Source: JAEUIG01 sp046349775 (GTDB lineage: Bacteria > Planctomycetota > Planctomycetia > Planctomycetales > Planctomycetaceae). Taken from it: a stretch of DNA of 34,924 nt. The number at the start of each line of letters is the position of its first letter. Within the stretch, counting starts at the first letter, position 1. Below, piece after piece: positions 1 through 7,178 of this stretch. Under the pieces are notes generated by a model. It saw only the letters and a program-made list of their open reading frames with translations. It was not told the origin of the DNA and made no database searches. Position numbers and translations under genes: made by a program. The DNA is taken from positions 1 to 34,924 of the forward strand of contig JAXMBS010000056.1 of assembly GCA_046349775.1 (NCBI GenBank). Reading direction: 5' to 3'.

Positions 1-1083
1 GTCCCGGGTGTAGACGCTCGCCGAGCCTTCGTCGCTGTTGTTGAGGAACGCGAACATCCGGTAGTAGTCGAGTTGCGTCAGCGGATCGTACTTGTGCGAG
101 TGGCATTGTCCGCACTGGATCGTCAGACCGAGGATGCCTTTGCCGACGGCATCCATGCGGTCGTACATCGCCTCCATGCGGAACTGCTCCGGGTCGATCC
201 CGCCTTCTTCGTTGATCATCGAGTTGCGCAGGAAGCCGGTGGCGACGAGCGTGTCCTGCGTCGCGCCTGGCAGCTGGTCGCCGGCAATCTGGTCAATCAC
301 GAACTGGTCGTACGGCAGATCGTCGTTGAGCGCATCGATCACCCACTGGCGGTACATCCAGACGAATCGCGGCTTGTCCTTTTCAAAGCCGTCCGAATCC
401 GCATAGCGCGCGGCATCGAGCCACGGTCCGGCCATGCGTTCGCCCAGCCGGGGCGAGGCCAGCCAGCGTTCGACCAGTTTCTCGACCGCGTCGGGTGCAT
501 CGTCCGTTGCGAACGTCGCAGCTTCCTGCGGCGTCGGCGGAAGTCCCGTCAGGTCGAGCGCCAGCCTCCGGATCAGCGTCTCGCGCCGCGCTGCCGGCGA
601 TGGGGCAAGTCCCTCGCGCTCCAGCCGCGCAAGGATGAACAGGTCGATCGGATTCCGCGCCCACTCCTTGTTCCGCACCGCTGGCAGTGCGGGTCGAATC
701 GGCGGCACGAATGCCCAATGCGCCGTGTACTCGCCCCCCTGTTCGACCCAGCTCCGCAGGATTTCAATCTGCTCCGGCTTGAGGGCCTTGCCGGAATCCG
801 CCGGCGGCATCTGCTTCTCAGGGTCGTCCGAGAGAATGCGTGCGATCAGTTCGCTCTCGTCAGGCTGACCGGCCTTGATCACAGCTGCTCCGCCGTGGAC
901 GTCTCCGGCGTCATCCGCCAGATCCAGCCGCAGATCTCCCTCACGATGCGCGGCATCCGGCCCGTGGCATGCAAAGCAGTTGTTCGCCAGGATCGGGCGG
1001 ACGTCGCGGGTGAAGTTCACAGCGTCGTCGGCGGCGGCGCAGGCCGGCCACGCGACGGCGAAAACAAGCAGCAGACGGCTCAT
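1..1083 (-). CDS. PSCyt1/DUF1549 domain protein (planctomycete cytochrome-type), 3' part outside window
   Basis: Reading the minus strand from the ATG at 1083 gives 361 uninterrupted codons that run off the left edge. A short hydrophobic signal peptide (MSRLLLVFAVAWPACAAA) is followed by a cytochrome-like N-terminal domain with a CxxCH haem-type motif (NNCFACHGPD, about residue 36) and the MPPADSGK segment usual before its end. From about residue 120 (HWAFVPP) the DUF1549 domain begins, with LTGLPPTP, a GPWLDAARYADSDGF-type segment and a second CxxCH motif (CGQCHSHKYDP, about residue 330). A DUF1553 domain would be expected beyond the edge. These proteins are exported, abundant in planctomycetes and biochemically uncharacterised; haem binding is inferred from the motifs. 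The gene is divergent from the four-helix-bundle gene at 1280. No frameshift is seen, unlike its relative at 1996-5423. Confidence 0.9.
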   Translation of the reverse strand, partial: MSRLLLVFAVAWPACAAADDAVNFTRDVRPILANNCFACHGPDAAHREGDLRLDLADDAGDVHGGAAVIKAGQPDESELIARILSDDPEKQMPPADSGKALKPEQIEILRSWVEQGGEYTAHWAFVPPIRPALPAVRNKEWARNPIDLFILARLEREGLAPSPAARRETLIRRLALDLTGLPPTPQEAATFATDDAPDAVEKLVERWLASPRLGERMAGPWLDAARYADSDGFEKDKPRFVWMYRQWVIDALNDDLPYDQFVIDQIAGDQLPGATQDTLVATGFLRNSMINEEGGIDPEQFRMEAMYDRMDAVGKGILGLTIQCGQCHSHKYDPLTQLDYYRMFAFLNNSDEGSASVYTRD

Positions 1084-1279
1084 CGGCTCGGTCCGTAATT
1101 TCCGGTCAATATTGTCAGAGGGGCCCCGTGGGCTGAGTCTCGCACGCAGACCGCTTCCAGGACATAATAACAAGGATGGATGCGTATCGGCAGTTGTTTG
1201 TCCAGCCGCCGGCAATAGAAATGGAGCCACTAGATAGTGCCTTCGCTGCGACAGTCGATCCGCTGAAGCAATTCGTCTC

Positions 1280-1663
1280 ATGAAATACTCGCGTTTCGAA
1301 GACCTGCCCGTCTGGAAGAACGCAATCGAACTCGCGGAACGAGTCTTTCAACTGACCAAGGGCCACTTCTTCTCTCAGCCGGGTGATCTCCGCGATCAAT
1401 TGCGGCGAGCAGCACTTTCCATCTCCAACAACGTCGCTGAAGGATTCGAGCGCGGAACGACCGCCGAACTGCTGATGTTCATCTACATCGCCCGCGGCTC
1501 CGCCGGGGAAGTGCGCTCGATGCTGCGACTGTGCGATCGAATGACGTCGCAGTCTGGCTCTCAGAATCCTGATGCAATTCGTCATCCGCAGGATCCGGGG
1601 CCGGCAATCAGCAATTCGGCATCGGCCATCAATTCAATCTCAAATCTGAAATTTCAAATTTGA
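1280..1663 (+). CDS. Four-helix-bundle protein (S23-type family), C-terminus replaced by a palindrome-encoded tail
   Basis: The protein opens with MKYSRFEDLPVWKNAIELA, and SISNNVAEGFERG and YIARGSAGEVRSML are hallmarks of the small four-helix-bundle family once named for 23S rRNA intervening sequences. Function is unknown for most members; they are often stand-alone chromosomal genes. The start ATG at 1280 fits the family N-terminus. After about residue 88 the family sequence stops and about 38 unrelated residues follow, ending at a TGA (1661-1663) inside a near-perfect 30-base palindrome (1637-1666). The same reading frame resumes family sequence just after the stop (see 1664-1868). The gene therefore looks interrupted in its third or fourth helix, and the product is probably truncated or inactive. 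Confidence 0.8.
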   Translation: MKYSRFEDLPVWKNAIELAERVFQLTKGHFFSQPGDLRDQLRRAALSISNNVAEGFERGTTAELLMFIYIARGSAGEVRSMLRLCDRMTSQSGSQNPDAIRHPQDPGPAISNSASAINSISNLKFQI

Positions 1664-1666
1664 GAT
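1604..1666 (+). repeat. AT-rich self-complementary island inside the four-helix-bundle gene
   Basis: A patch of short near-repeats (CAATCAGCAATTCGGCATC and variants) leads into a palindrome at 1637-1666 whose two 15-base arms differ at one pair. The block separates two halves of a recognisable protein family without changing frame, so it looks inserted. It shares the exact 13-mer ATTTCAAATTTGA with the palindrome at 10022-10041, and its left part uses the same short-word vocabulary as 9769-9832. No transposase or target duplication was found, so it is a mini-element or locally generated repeat at most. Confidence 0.6.
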
Positions 1667-1868
1667 CTGGAAATTGCCACCCTGATCAAGCTGGCCGAGT
1701 CCTGCTCTCGCCAATTGCGTGGCTGGGCCGACTCGCTGCAGAACTCCGACATTCAAGGACAACGCCGCCTGAACGACAAATCGCGGGCCGGCTATGGCCA
1801 GCAACGACGCCTTGAGGCGTTTCGCCGCGGTAGAACAGCGATTTCCGGCAGCTCATCGAGTTGTTTAA
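1664..1868 (+). pseudogene. Detached C-terminal part of the four-helix-bundle gene
   Basis: Directly after the TGA at 1661-1663, and in the same frame, the sequence again reads as this family: LIKLAESCSRQLRGWADSLQ, then NSDIQGQRRLND and QQRRLEAFRR up to 1828. A shift of one base at about 1829 would continue to a TAA at 1866-1868 and give a plausible short end; without it the frame stays open to 1981 with no family character. No good start codon or ribosome binding site precedes this part, so it is probably not translated separately. Confidence 0.65.
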
Positions 1869-1995
1869 GTCGCCAGATTCGGTCTCGCCGAACTGAGAGA
1901 TTCATTTGTCGTGACGCTCACTGTTCTCGATCGTCGGCGTCTGTCTCGCAACATGTTCCAACATCGATCATAGTATGTTGATGCGAACGGAAATC

Positions 1996-2519
1996 ATGCA
2001 GCGGCCGCGATTCCGAACTGGGAGGACAAATCTGCCTTCAGCGGCATTGCTGTGGACTGCTCGCGGCGGCACGGCCTGCGCGAGCGTGGCCGCCGCGCGC
2101 ACCTGCCGCGGCCGACGACGCCGAATTCTTCGAAACCCGCATCCGCCCGGTCCTCGTCACGAAGTGTTACGAGTGCCACTCCTCGGCGTCCGCCAGCGAG
2201 GTCAAGGGAGCCTGCTGGTCGATTTTCGCGATGGCCTGCGCAAGGGAGGCGAATCCGGTCCCGCAGTCGTTCCAGGCAAGCCGGCCGAGAGCCTGCTGCT
2301 CAGCGGCTCACGCGGCACGAACAGTTCGAAATGCCGCCAGCCGGCAAACTGCCGGACGACGTGATTGCCGATTTCGAGCGCTTGGGTTCAGGACGGCGCG
2401 TACGATCCGCGCGATGAACCGCCGTCCTGCTGGAAGCAGCAGCCGGGGCCTGGAAAATCGCCCTCGCCGAGCGATCGCACTGGTGGAGCCTGCAGCCGCC
2501 ACGGCAGATCGCTCCGCCA
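1996..2519 (+). pseudogene. Frameshifted N-terminal cytochrome-type (PSCyt1) part of the DUF1549/DUF1553 gene
   Basis: The expected N-terminal domain is present but spread over all three frames. One frame reads ADDAEFFETRIRPVLVTKCY followed by ECHSSAS (CxxCH haem-type motif, near 2117-2200). A second reads LLVDFRDGLRKGGESGPAVV and on to PAESLLLS (about 2205-2305). A third reads TRHEQFEMPPAGKLPDDVIA (about 2310-2380). The second returns with WVQDGAYDPRDEPP, and finally the frame of the main gene takes over at about 2420. At least four single-base shifts lie within about 250 bases. The start is taken as ATG 1996, which precedes a hydrophobic stretch (SAALLWTA), but the signal-peptide region is also blurred. 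Either real decay or sequence error explains this; the downstream 967 codons are clean. Confidence 0.7.
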
Positions 2520-5423
2520 GTGGTCGCCGATCCCCTCTGGAGCCGCGAACCGGTCGACAGCTTCATCTGTGCCGGTCTCGACAAGGCAGGTCTATCCCCC
2601 GCTCCGTCTGCCGATGCCGCCACGCTGCTGCGGCGGCTGTCGTTCGTCCTCACCGGTCTGCCGCCAACGCCGGAACAAGTCACAGCTTTTTCGGCAGACG
2701 ACGCGCACGATCCCGACGCCGCCATCGCGGCGCTGGTCGACCAGCTCCTCGCGTCGCCGCATTACGGCGAGCGGATCGCGCGGCACTGGATGGACGTCGT
2801 GCGCTACACCGACACCTACGGTTACGAATGGGACAACCCGGCCAAAGGCTCGTGGGAGTACCGCGACTACCTGGTGCGGGGGTTCAATCGCGATGTCGCG
2901 TTCGATCAGCTCATCCGGGAGCAGATCGCCGGCGATCTGTTGCCCAACCCTCGCATTGATGCCGAGGCCGGGATTAACGAGAGCCTGATCGGGCCGATGT
3001 TCTACCACCTGGGCGAGCACCGCCACGGGTCGAGCCTCGATTTCAACGGCATCCACCAGGAGATGGTCAACAACAAGATCGACGCCTTTTCCAAGGCGTT
3101 TCTCGCGATGACCGTCGCCTGCTCGCGCTGCCACGACCATAAGCTCGACGCCGTCTCGCAGGCCGACTACTACGCCCTCGCCGGCGTCTTCATGACGCCG
3201 CGCTGGACGTCGCGCGTCATCGACGTCTCCGGCAAATACGATGCACCAGTCGCCGAACTCAAACGCCTGCGGGGCGAGATCCGCGACTCACTGTCGGCGC
3301 GCTGGAAATCGCAACTGGATCAGGGGGGCGTGAGTGTTGAAGCACTCAAAACCTGGGCACAGGGGAGCGCAGCGAACTTCGAGAAGCTGCCGATCGATGA
3401 TATCGCCTATCCGATCGCGAAAGTGTTCGCCGCCACCGACGAGACGATCCAGAAAGTCTGGGGTGACTTCGCACTGCAACTGCTGAGCGAACGTGACGCT
3501 CGCAATGCGGCGAACGCGAAGAAGTTCCAAGTCCTGTCGGATTTCTCACGGCCCGGTTTACCCGCTGGCTGGCAGGTCGAAGGGGACGGCATCACGCACG
3601 GTTACGTCGGCGACGCGGACCCGCTGGTCAGTCTCGACGGGGACACGCTGATCCAGCAACTGCTCGCGCGCGGCTACCACACGCACGCGCTCTCGTCCAA
3701 GCTGCCGGGCGCGATCCGGCTCCCCACGCAGGATCAGATTCCCGGTAAGTCCCTCAACTTGCGATTGCAAGGGGGCGAATTCGCCGGCGCGATGGTCATC
3801 CCCCAAAATGCGCTGCAGAACGAGCCATTGTCGTTCCTCGATCCAGCGGCGCCCGCGGGATGGTTCGAATTCGCGGACAGCGCACCCAAGAACGGCGTCA
3901 CTCGCGTCCTGGTCGACGTCATGACCGCGCCGCTGCATCCGAACTTCCCGCCGCGCACCGGCCTCGCCAAAGCCGGCAAAATCAAACAGCCGGACAACGA
4001 TCTCGGTCTCAACAAGCGCAGTTGGTTCAGCCTGACGGGAATCGTCTCGTCCGAAGAGTCCGGCTCTCCGTCGGCATCCCTCGACGTGTTCTCGTCGCTG
4101 GTTGAAGGGGACCAGGAATATCCCGTCGGCGCCGACGTGCAGCCGGATGGCAGTCAGTCAGACACGCGCACAGTCCCCCGCAAAATGCCGTGGGAGCCAG
4201 CCAGCGTTGCGGAGGCCTGGCAGCGGATTGCCGGCTGGTTTGCCGGCTCAGTCGAGCGCTGGTGCGCCCATCAGGCAACCGATGACGACGTGCGCATCAT
4301 CAACTGGCTGCTCAGCCAGAAGCTGTTGCCGAACGACTCTACATCTGCCCCTGAAGTCGCGGCGCTCGTCCAGCAGTACCGTACGGTGGAAGCGACGATC
4401 GGCTTTCCCCGCACGTGTAACACGATGGATGAGCGCGGACTCGCCGCCATCGACTACGGACTGAACCTGCGCGGCAACGTCGACGACATCGGCCCGGCGA
4501 TCCCGCACGGCTACCTGGAGGTCTTCGCCGGTCGGAACCATGTCGGCGAAACTGCCGGCAGCGGACGGCTGGCGCTCGCCGAATACCTCAGCAGCCGCGA
4601 CAACCCGCAGACCGCGCGCGTGTACGTCAATCGCGTCTGGCAGTGGGTGTTCGGAACGGGGATCGTGGCCACATCCAGCGATTTCGGCAAACTCGGCGAC
4701 CGTCCGTCCCATCCCGAACTGCTGGACTGGCTCGCCATTCAGTTCATGAACGAAGGCTGGTCCACCAAGACGCTGATCCGCCGGCTCGTCCTCAGCCAGA
4801 CATTCCGTCAGTCGGGATTCGTTGCACCTGCGGCTGCGGAGCGAGATCCAGACGATCGTCTCCTGCATCACTACCCGCTGCGCCGTTTGGAAGCCGAAGC
4901 GATCCGCGACAACCTGCTGGCAGTTTCCGGCCGGCTCGATCCGCAGTTCGGTGGTCCGCCGATCAAACCGGTCCGCACGGTCGAAGACCCGGCCAAGCGG
5001 CTGTTCTCGGGTCCGATCGACGGCAACGGCCGACGCTCGATCTACCTCGAAATGTCGATCATGGACCCGCCGAAGTTTCTGGTCGGGTTCAATCTCCCGG
5101 ACCTGAAACTGCCGGCCGGCAAGCGCGATGTGACCAACGTCCCTGCCCAGGCGTTGATTCTGCTCAATGACGCGTTCGTCGTGCAGTCCGCACAAACCTG
5201 GGCCGATCACCTACTGCAGGACGGCAGCGCGACACCCGCCGACCGCATTCGTGGTATGTTTGTCAGAGCGCTCGGCCGCGCGCCCGACAATGCCGAAGTC
5301 GCGCGCTGGACCGCCGCCGTGACGGAGCTGTCCCACTCCGGTGACATCCTATTGGATCGCAACGCCTGGACCGAACTGGCACATGCGATGTTCAATACCA
5401 AAGAGTTTGTGTATTACAGGTGA
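2520..5423 (+). CDS. DUF1549/DUF1553 domain protein (planctomycete cytochrome-type), intact main part
   Basis: The 967-codon frame from the GTG at 2520 (open upstream to 2418) covers the DUF1549 and DUF1553 domains. DUF1549 spans about residues 10-230, with FVLTGLPPTPEQV, HWMDVVRYTDTYGYEWDNP and a CxxCH motif in CSRCHDHKLDAVSQ. A long, less conserved middle follows. DUF1553 lies at about 670-940, with RVYVNRVWQWVFGTGIV, SDFGKLGDRPSHPELLDW and SQTFRQSG. The family is exported and its role is unknown; pairing with a DUF1501 gene, as here (5576-7003, about 150 bases downstream), is typical of planctomycetes and suggests a shared complex or pathway. The GTG at 2520 is only the first start in the intact frame. 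The natural start should be near 1996, with the N-terminal domain encoded in the broken segment 1996-2519. Confidence 0.9.
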   Translation: MVADPLWSREPVDSFICAGLDKAGLSPAPSADAATLLRRLSFVLTGLPPTPEQVTAFSADDAHDPDAAIAALVDQLLASPHYGERIARHWMDVVRYTDTYGYEWDNPAKGSWEYRDYLVRGFNRDVAFDQLIREQIAGDLLPNPRIDAEAGINESLIGPMFYHLGEHRHGSSLDFNGIHQEMVNNKIDAFSKAFLAMTVACSRCHDHKLDAVSQADYYALAGVFMTPRWTSRVIDVSGKYDAPVAELKRLRGEIRDSLSARWKSQLDQGGVSVEALKTWAQGSAANFEKLPIDDIAYPIAKVFAATDETIQKVWGDFALQLLSERDARNAANAKKFQVLSDFSRPGLPAGWQVEGDGITHGYVGDADPLVSLDGDTLIQQLLARGYHTHALSSKLPGAIRLPTQDQIPGKSLNLRLQGGEFAGAMVIPQNALQNEPLSFLDPAAPAGWFEFADSAPKNGVTRVLVDVMTAPLHPNFPPRTGLAKAGKIKQPDNDLGLNKRSWFSLTGIVSSEESGSPSASLDVFSSLVEGDQEYPVGADVQPDGSQSDTRTVPRKMPWEPASVAEAWQRIAGWFAGSVERWCAHQATDDDVRIINWLLSQKLLPNDSTSAPEVAALVQQYRTVEATIGFPRTCNTMDERGLAAIDYGLNLRGNVDDIGPAIPHGYLEVFAGRNHVGETAGSGRLALAEYLSSRDNPQTARVYVNRVWQWVFGTGIVATSSDFGKLGDRPSHPELLDWLAIQFMNEGWSTKTLIRRLVLSQTFRQSGFVAPAAAERDPDDRLLHHYPLRRLEAEAIRDNLLAVSGRLDPQFGGPPIKPVRTVEDPAKRLFSGPIDGNGRRSIYLEMSIMDPPKFLVGFNLPDLKLPAGKRDVTNVPAQALILLNDAFVVQSAQTWADHLLQDGSATPADRIRGMFVRALGRAPDNAEVARWTAAVTELSHSGDILLDRNAWTELAHAMFNTKEFVYYR

Positions 5424-5467
5424 AGGGGCATAGGAGCAAAGGTTCAAAGGTACAGAGGGGAGAATGG

Positions 5468-5548
5468 AATGTCAGAATGTCCAAATGTCAAATGGGCCAA
5501 TTCTGACATTCGACATTTCGGCATTTGGTCATTGTCATTCGACATGTC
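5468..5548 (+). repeat. Short-word inverted-repeat island between the DUF1553 and DUF1501 genes
   Basis: AATGTCAGAAT (5468-5478) is perfectly complementary to ATTCTGACATT (5500-5510) across a 21-base spacer. The flanks are built from variants of the words GACATT, CATTTG and AATGTC up to about 5548. The block is AT-rich against a GC-rich background and resembles other islands in this window (1604-1666, 10022-10041, 17166-17195, 32904-32990). It could form an RNA hairpin in the spacer; there is no T-tract, so it is not a classical terminator. Confidence 0.5.
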
Positions 5549-5575
5549 GTCGACGTTCGACCCGTTCCCACAGCC

Positions 5576-5755
5576 ATGACAAGCACCGCCGTCTGCCCCG
5601 GACGCGTTGCCGGCGACTATCGCGCGCGGCTTCCTCCAGCAGTCCTCCGCGGGCTTCGGCTGGCTGGCCCTCTCGGCCATGCTGGGTGAGCGGGGCATCC
5701 GCGCGCTGTCCACGCCGCACCTGTTCGCGCCGCAGGCCGAACATCATCCTCTGTC
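5576..5755 (+). pseudogene. Frameshifted N-terminus of the DUF1501 gene
   Basis: The expected start region is present in pieces. ATG 5576 begins MTSTAVCPGR in the same frame as the main gene but meets a TGA after about 37 codons. A neighbouring frame gives TRCRRLSR. The third gives RGFLQQSSAGFGWLALSAML, the Tat-like start typical of DUF1501 proteins. The second frame returns with RPNIILC, and the main frame picks up at MDGGPSHVDTF (5756). About four single-base shifts fall within 180 bases. Joined up, the pieces make a normal DUF1501 N-terminus, so the lesions are recent or artefactual. Confidence 0.7.
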
Positions 5756-7003
5756 ATGGACGGCGGGCCGAGCCACGTCGATACCTTCGACCCCAAGCCG
5801 GCCCTCCAAGGGCACGAGGAGAAGCCGATCGGTGAAGCGGCGGTCTCAAAACGGTCGCAGTCCGCCGCCAGCCGTGTCTGGCTCGGCAACCTCTGGGAGT
5901 TCCGCCAGCGCGGCGAGAGCGGGCTGCCCGTCAGCGACCTGTTCCCGCATCTCGCCTCGATCGCCGACAAACTCTGCGTCGTCCGGTCGATGCTGGGCGA
6001 ACTCCCGCTGCACGGCCAGCAGGCGCTCTTGATGCACACCGGGAGAATTCTCGGCCAGGCGCCCAGCCTCGGGGCGTGGGTCTCGTACGGCCTCGGCACC
6101 GAGAACAAGAACCTGCCCGGTTACGTCGTCCTCAACAACGACTGGGTTCCCAATGGCGGCCTGGAGAACTTCGGCAGCTCGTTCCTGCCGGCTTCGCACC
6201 AGGCGACGCAGATCCGTCCCAGCGGCGTGCCGGTCGATAACATCGTCTCCGCCGAGCCCGCCGATGTGCAGCGGCGCATCCTGTCGCTGCTGACCGATCA
6301 GGACCGGGAGTTCGCCTCGCAAGCTTCGGACCGCCTCGCCATCGAAGGCGCGATTGCCAACTACGAAACGGCGTTCCGCATGCAGGCGACCGTCCCGGCC
6401 GTGGCCGATATCAGCGCGGAACCGGAGTACATCCAGAAGATGTACGGAGTCGATTCCAGTGACGACCACCAGCGGTTGTACGCCACGCAGGCCCTGCGGG
6501 CGCGGCGGCTGGTCGAGGCGGGCGTGCGGTTCGTCGAGATCACCTGCCCCAGCTTCGACGACAACAACTCGCCCTGGGACCAGCACAGCCAGCTCAGGAA
6601 GAACCACGAGAAGAACGCCCGCGTGACCGAGCAGTCGGTCACCGCGCTGATTGTTGATCTGGAACAGCGCGGACTGCTGGACGAGACCATCGTCGTCTGG
6701 GCCGGCGAAATGGGCCGCACGCCGCACACTCCCAAGATCACCGACGCAGTCGGCCGCGACCATCACGTCAACGGCTACACGATCTTCATGGCGGGAGGCG
6801 GGTTCCGCGGCGGGATGGCCTATGGCGAGACCGACGAGTTCGGCAACTCCGTGATCCACAACCAGGTCGACATCCACGACATCCACGCCACGCTGCTGCA
6901 TCAACTGGGCGTCGACCACGAGCGGCTCACGTTCCGCCACGGCGGCCGCGATCAGCGGCTGACCGACGTCAGCGGCCGAGTGCTGACGGATCTGCTCGTG
7001 TGA
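5756..7003 (+). CDS. DUF1501 domain protein, intact main part
   Basis: The 415-codon frame starting at MDGGPSHVDTFDPKP carries the DUF1501 family, a sulfatase/alkaline-phosphatase-fold group of exported planctomycete proteins of unknown substrate. Recognisable segments include KRSQSAASRVWLG, SGLPVSDLFPHLASIADKLC, WDQHSQLRKNHEKN, WAGEMGRTPHTPK, GRDHHVNGYTIFMAGGG and the C-terminal HDIHATLLHQLGVDH. The ATG at 5756 is an internal methionine: the true start is probably ATG 5576, with the Tat-type signal encoded in the frameshifted stretch. It follows the DUF1549/DUF1553 gene in the same direction, the usual pairing. Confidence 0.9.
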   Translation: MDGGPSHVDTFDPKPALQGHEEKPIGEAAVSKRSQSAASRVWLGNLWEFRQRGESGLPVSDLFPHLASIADKLCVVRSMLGELPLHGQQALLMHTGRILGQAPSLGAWVSYGLGTENKNLPGYVVLNNDWVPNGGLENFGSSFLPASHQATQIRPSGVPVDNIVSAEPADVQRRILSLLTDQDREFASQASDRLAIEGAIANYETAFRMQATVPAVADISAEPEYIQKMYGVDSSDDHQRLYATQALRARRLVEAGVRFVEITCPSFDDNNSPWDQHSQLRKNHEKNARVTEQSVTALIVDLEQRGLLDETIVVWAGEMGRTPHTPKITDAVGRDHHVNGYTIFMAGGGFRGGMAYGETDEFGNSVIHNQVDIHDIHATLLHQLGVDHERLTFRHGGRDQRLTDVSGRVLTDLLV

Positions 7004-7036
7004 TTGTCCGACACTTGTTTGGCCGGTGTTCTGAGT

Positions 7037-7111
7037 CGTAGGGTGGGCTATGCCCACCATCGATTTCTTCGAGATCGCTTGAACGGAGTGGTGGGCACAG
7101 CCCACCCTACG
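7037..7111 (+). repeat. Large inverted repeat with GTAGGGTGGGC-type arms
   Basis: Arms at 7037-7059 and 7089-7111 are 23 bases long and complementary with a single mismatch, around a 29-base loop. Each arm contains its own smaller palindrome (GTGGGC-TAT-GCCCAC on the left). This arm sequence resembles a REP-like repeat I know from many bacterial genomes. It sits between the DUF1501 gene and the hydrolase gene and may act as a hairpin barrier between transcripts. It has no T-tract and no open reading frame. Confidence 0.8.
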
Positions 7112-7178
7112 GCTACGGCTCTGCAGTCGTAGAATGCGCAACCCGATCGATTCTTCACAATTCACCTCGATTGCAACC

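Noticed and set aside
1661..1663. TGA inside the four-helix-bundle gene as a possible selenocysteine codon
   Set aside because: It lies within an inserted palindrome, at a position with no conserved cysteine in the family, and no SECIS-like loop placed correctly was seen.
1280..1868. Four-helix-bundle gene as evidence for a 23S rRNA intervening sequence
   Set aside because: No rRNA sequence flanks it; the family is common as stand-alone chromosomal genes.
2200..2420. Programmed frameshifting as the explanation for the split DUF1549 N-terminus
   Set aside because: At least four shifts in both directions without slippery heptamers; programmed sites are normally single.
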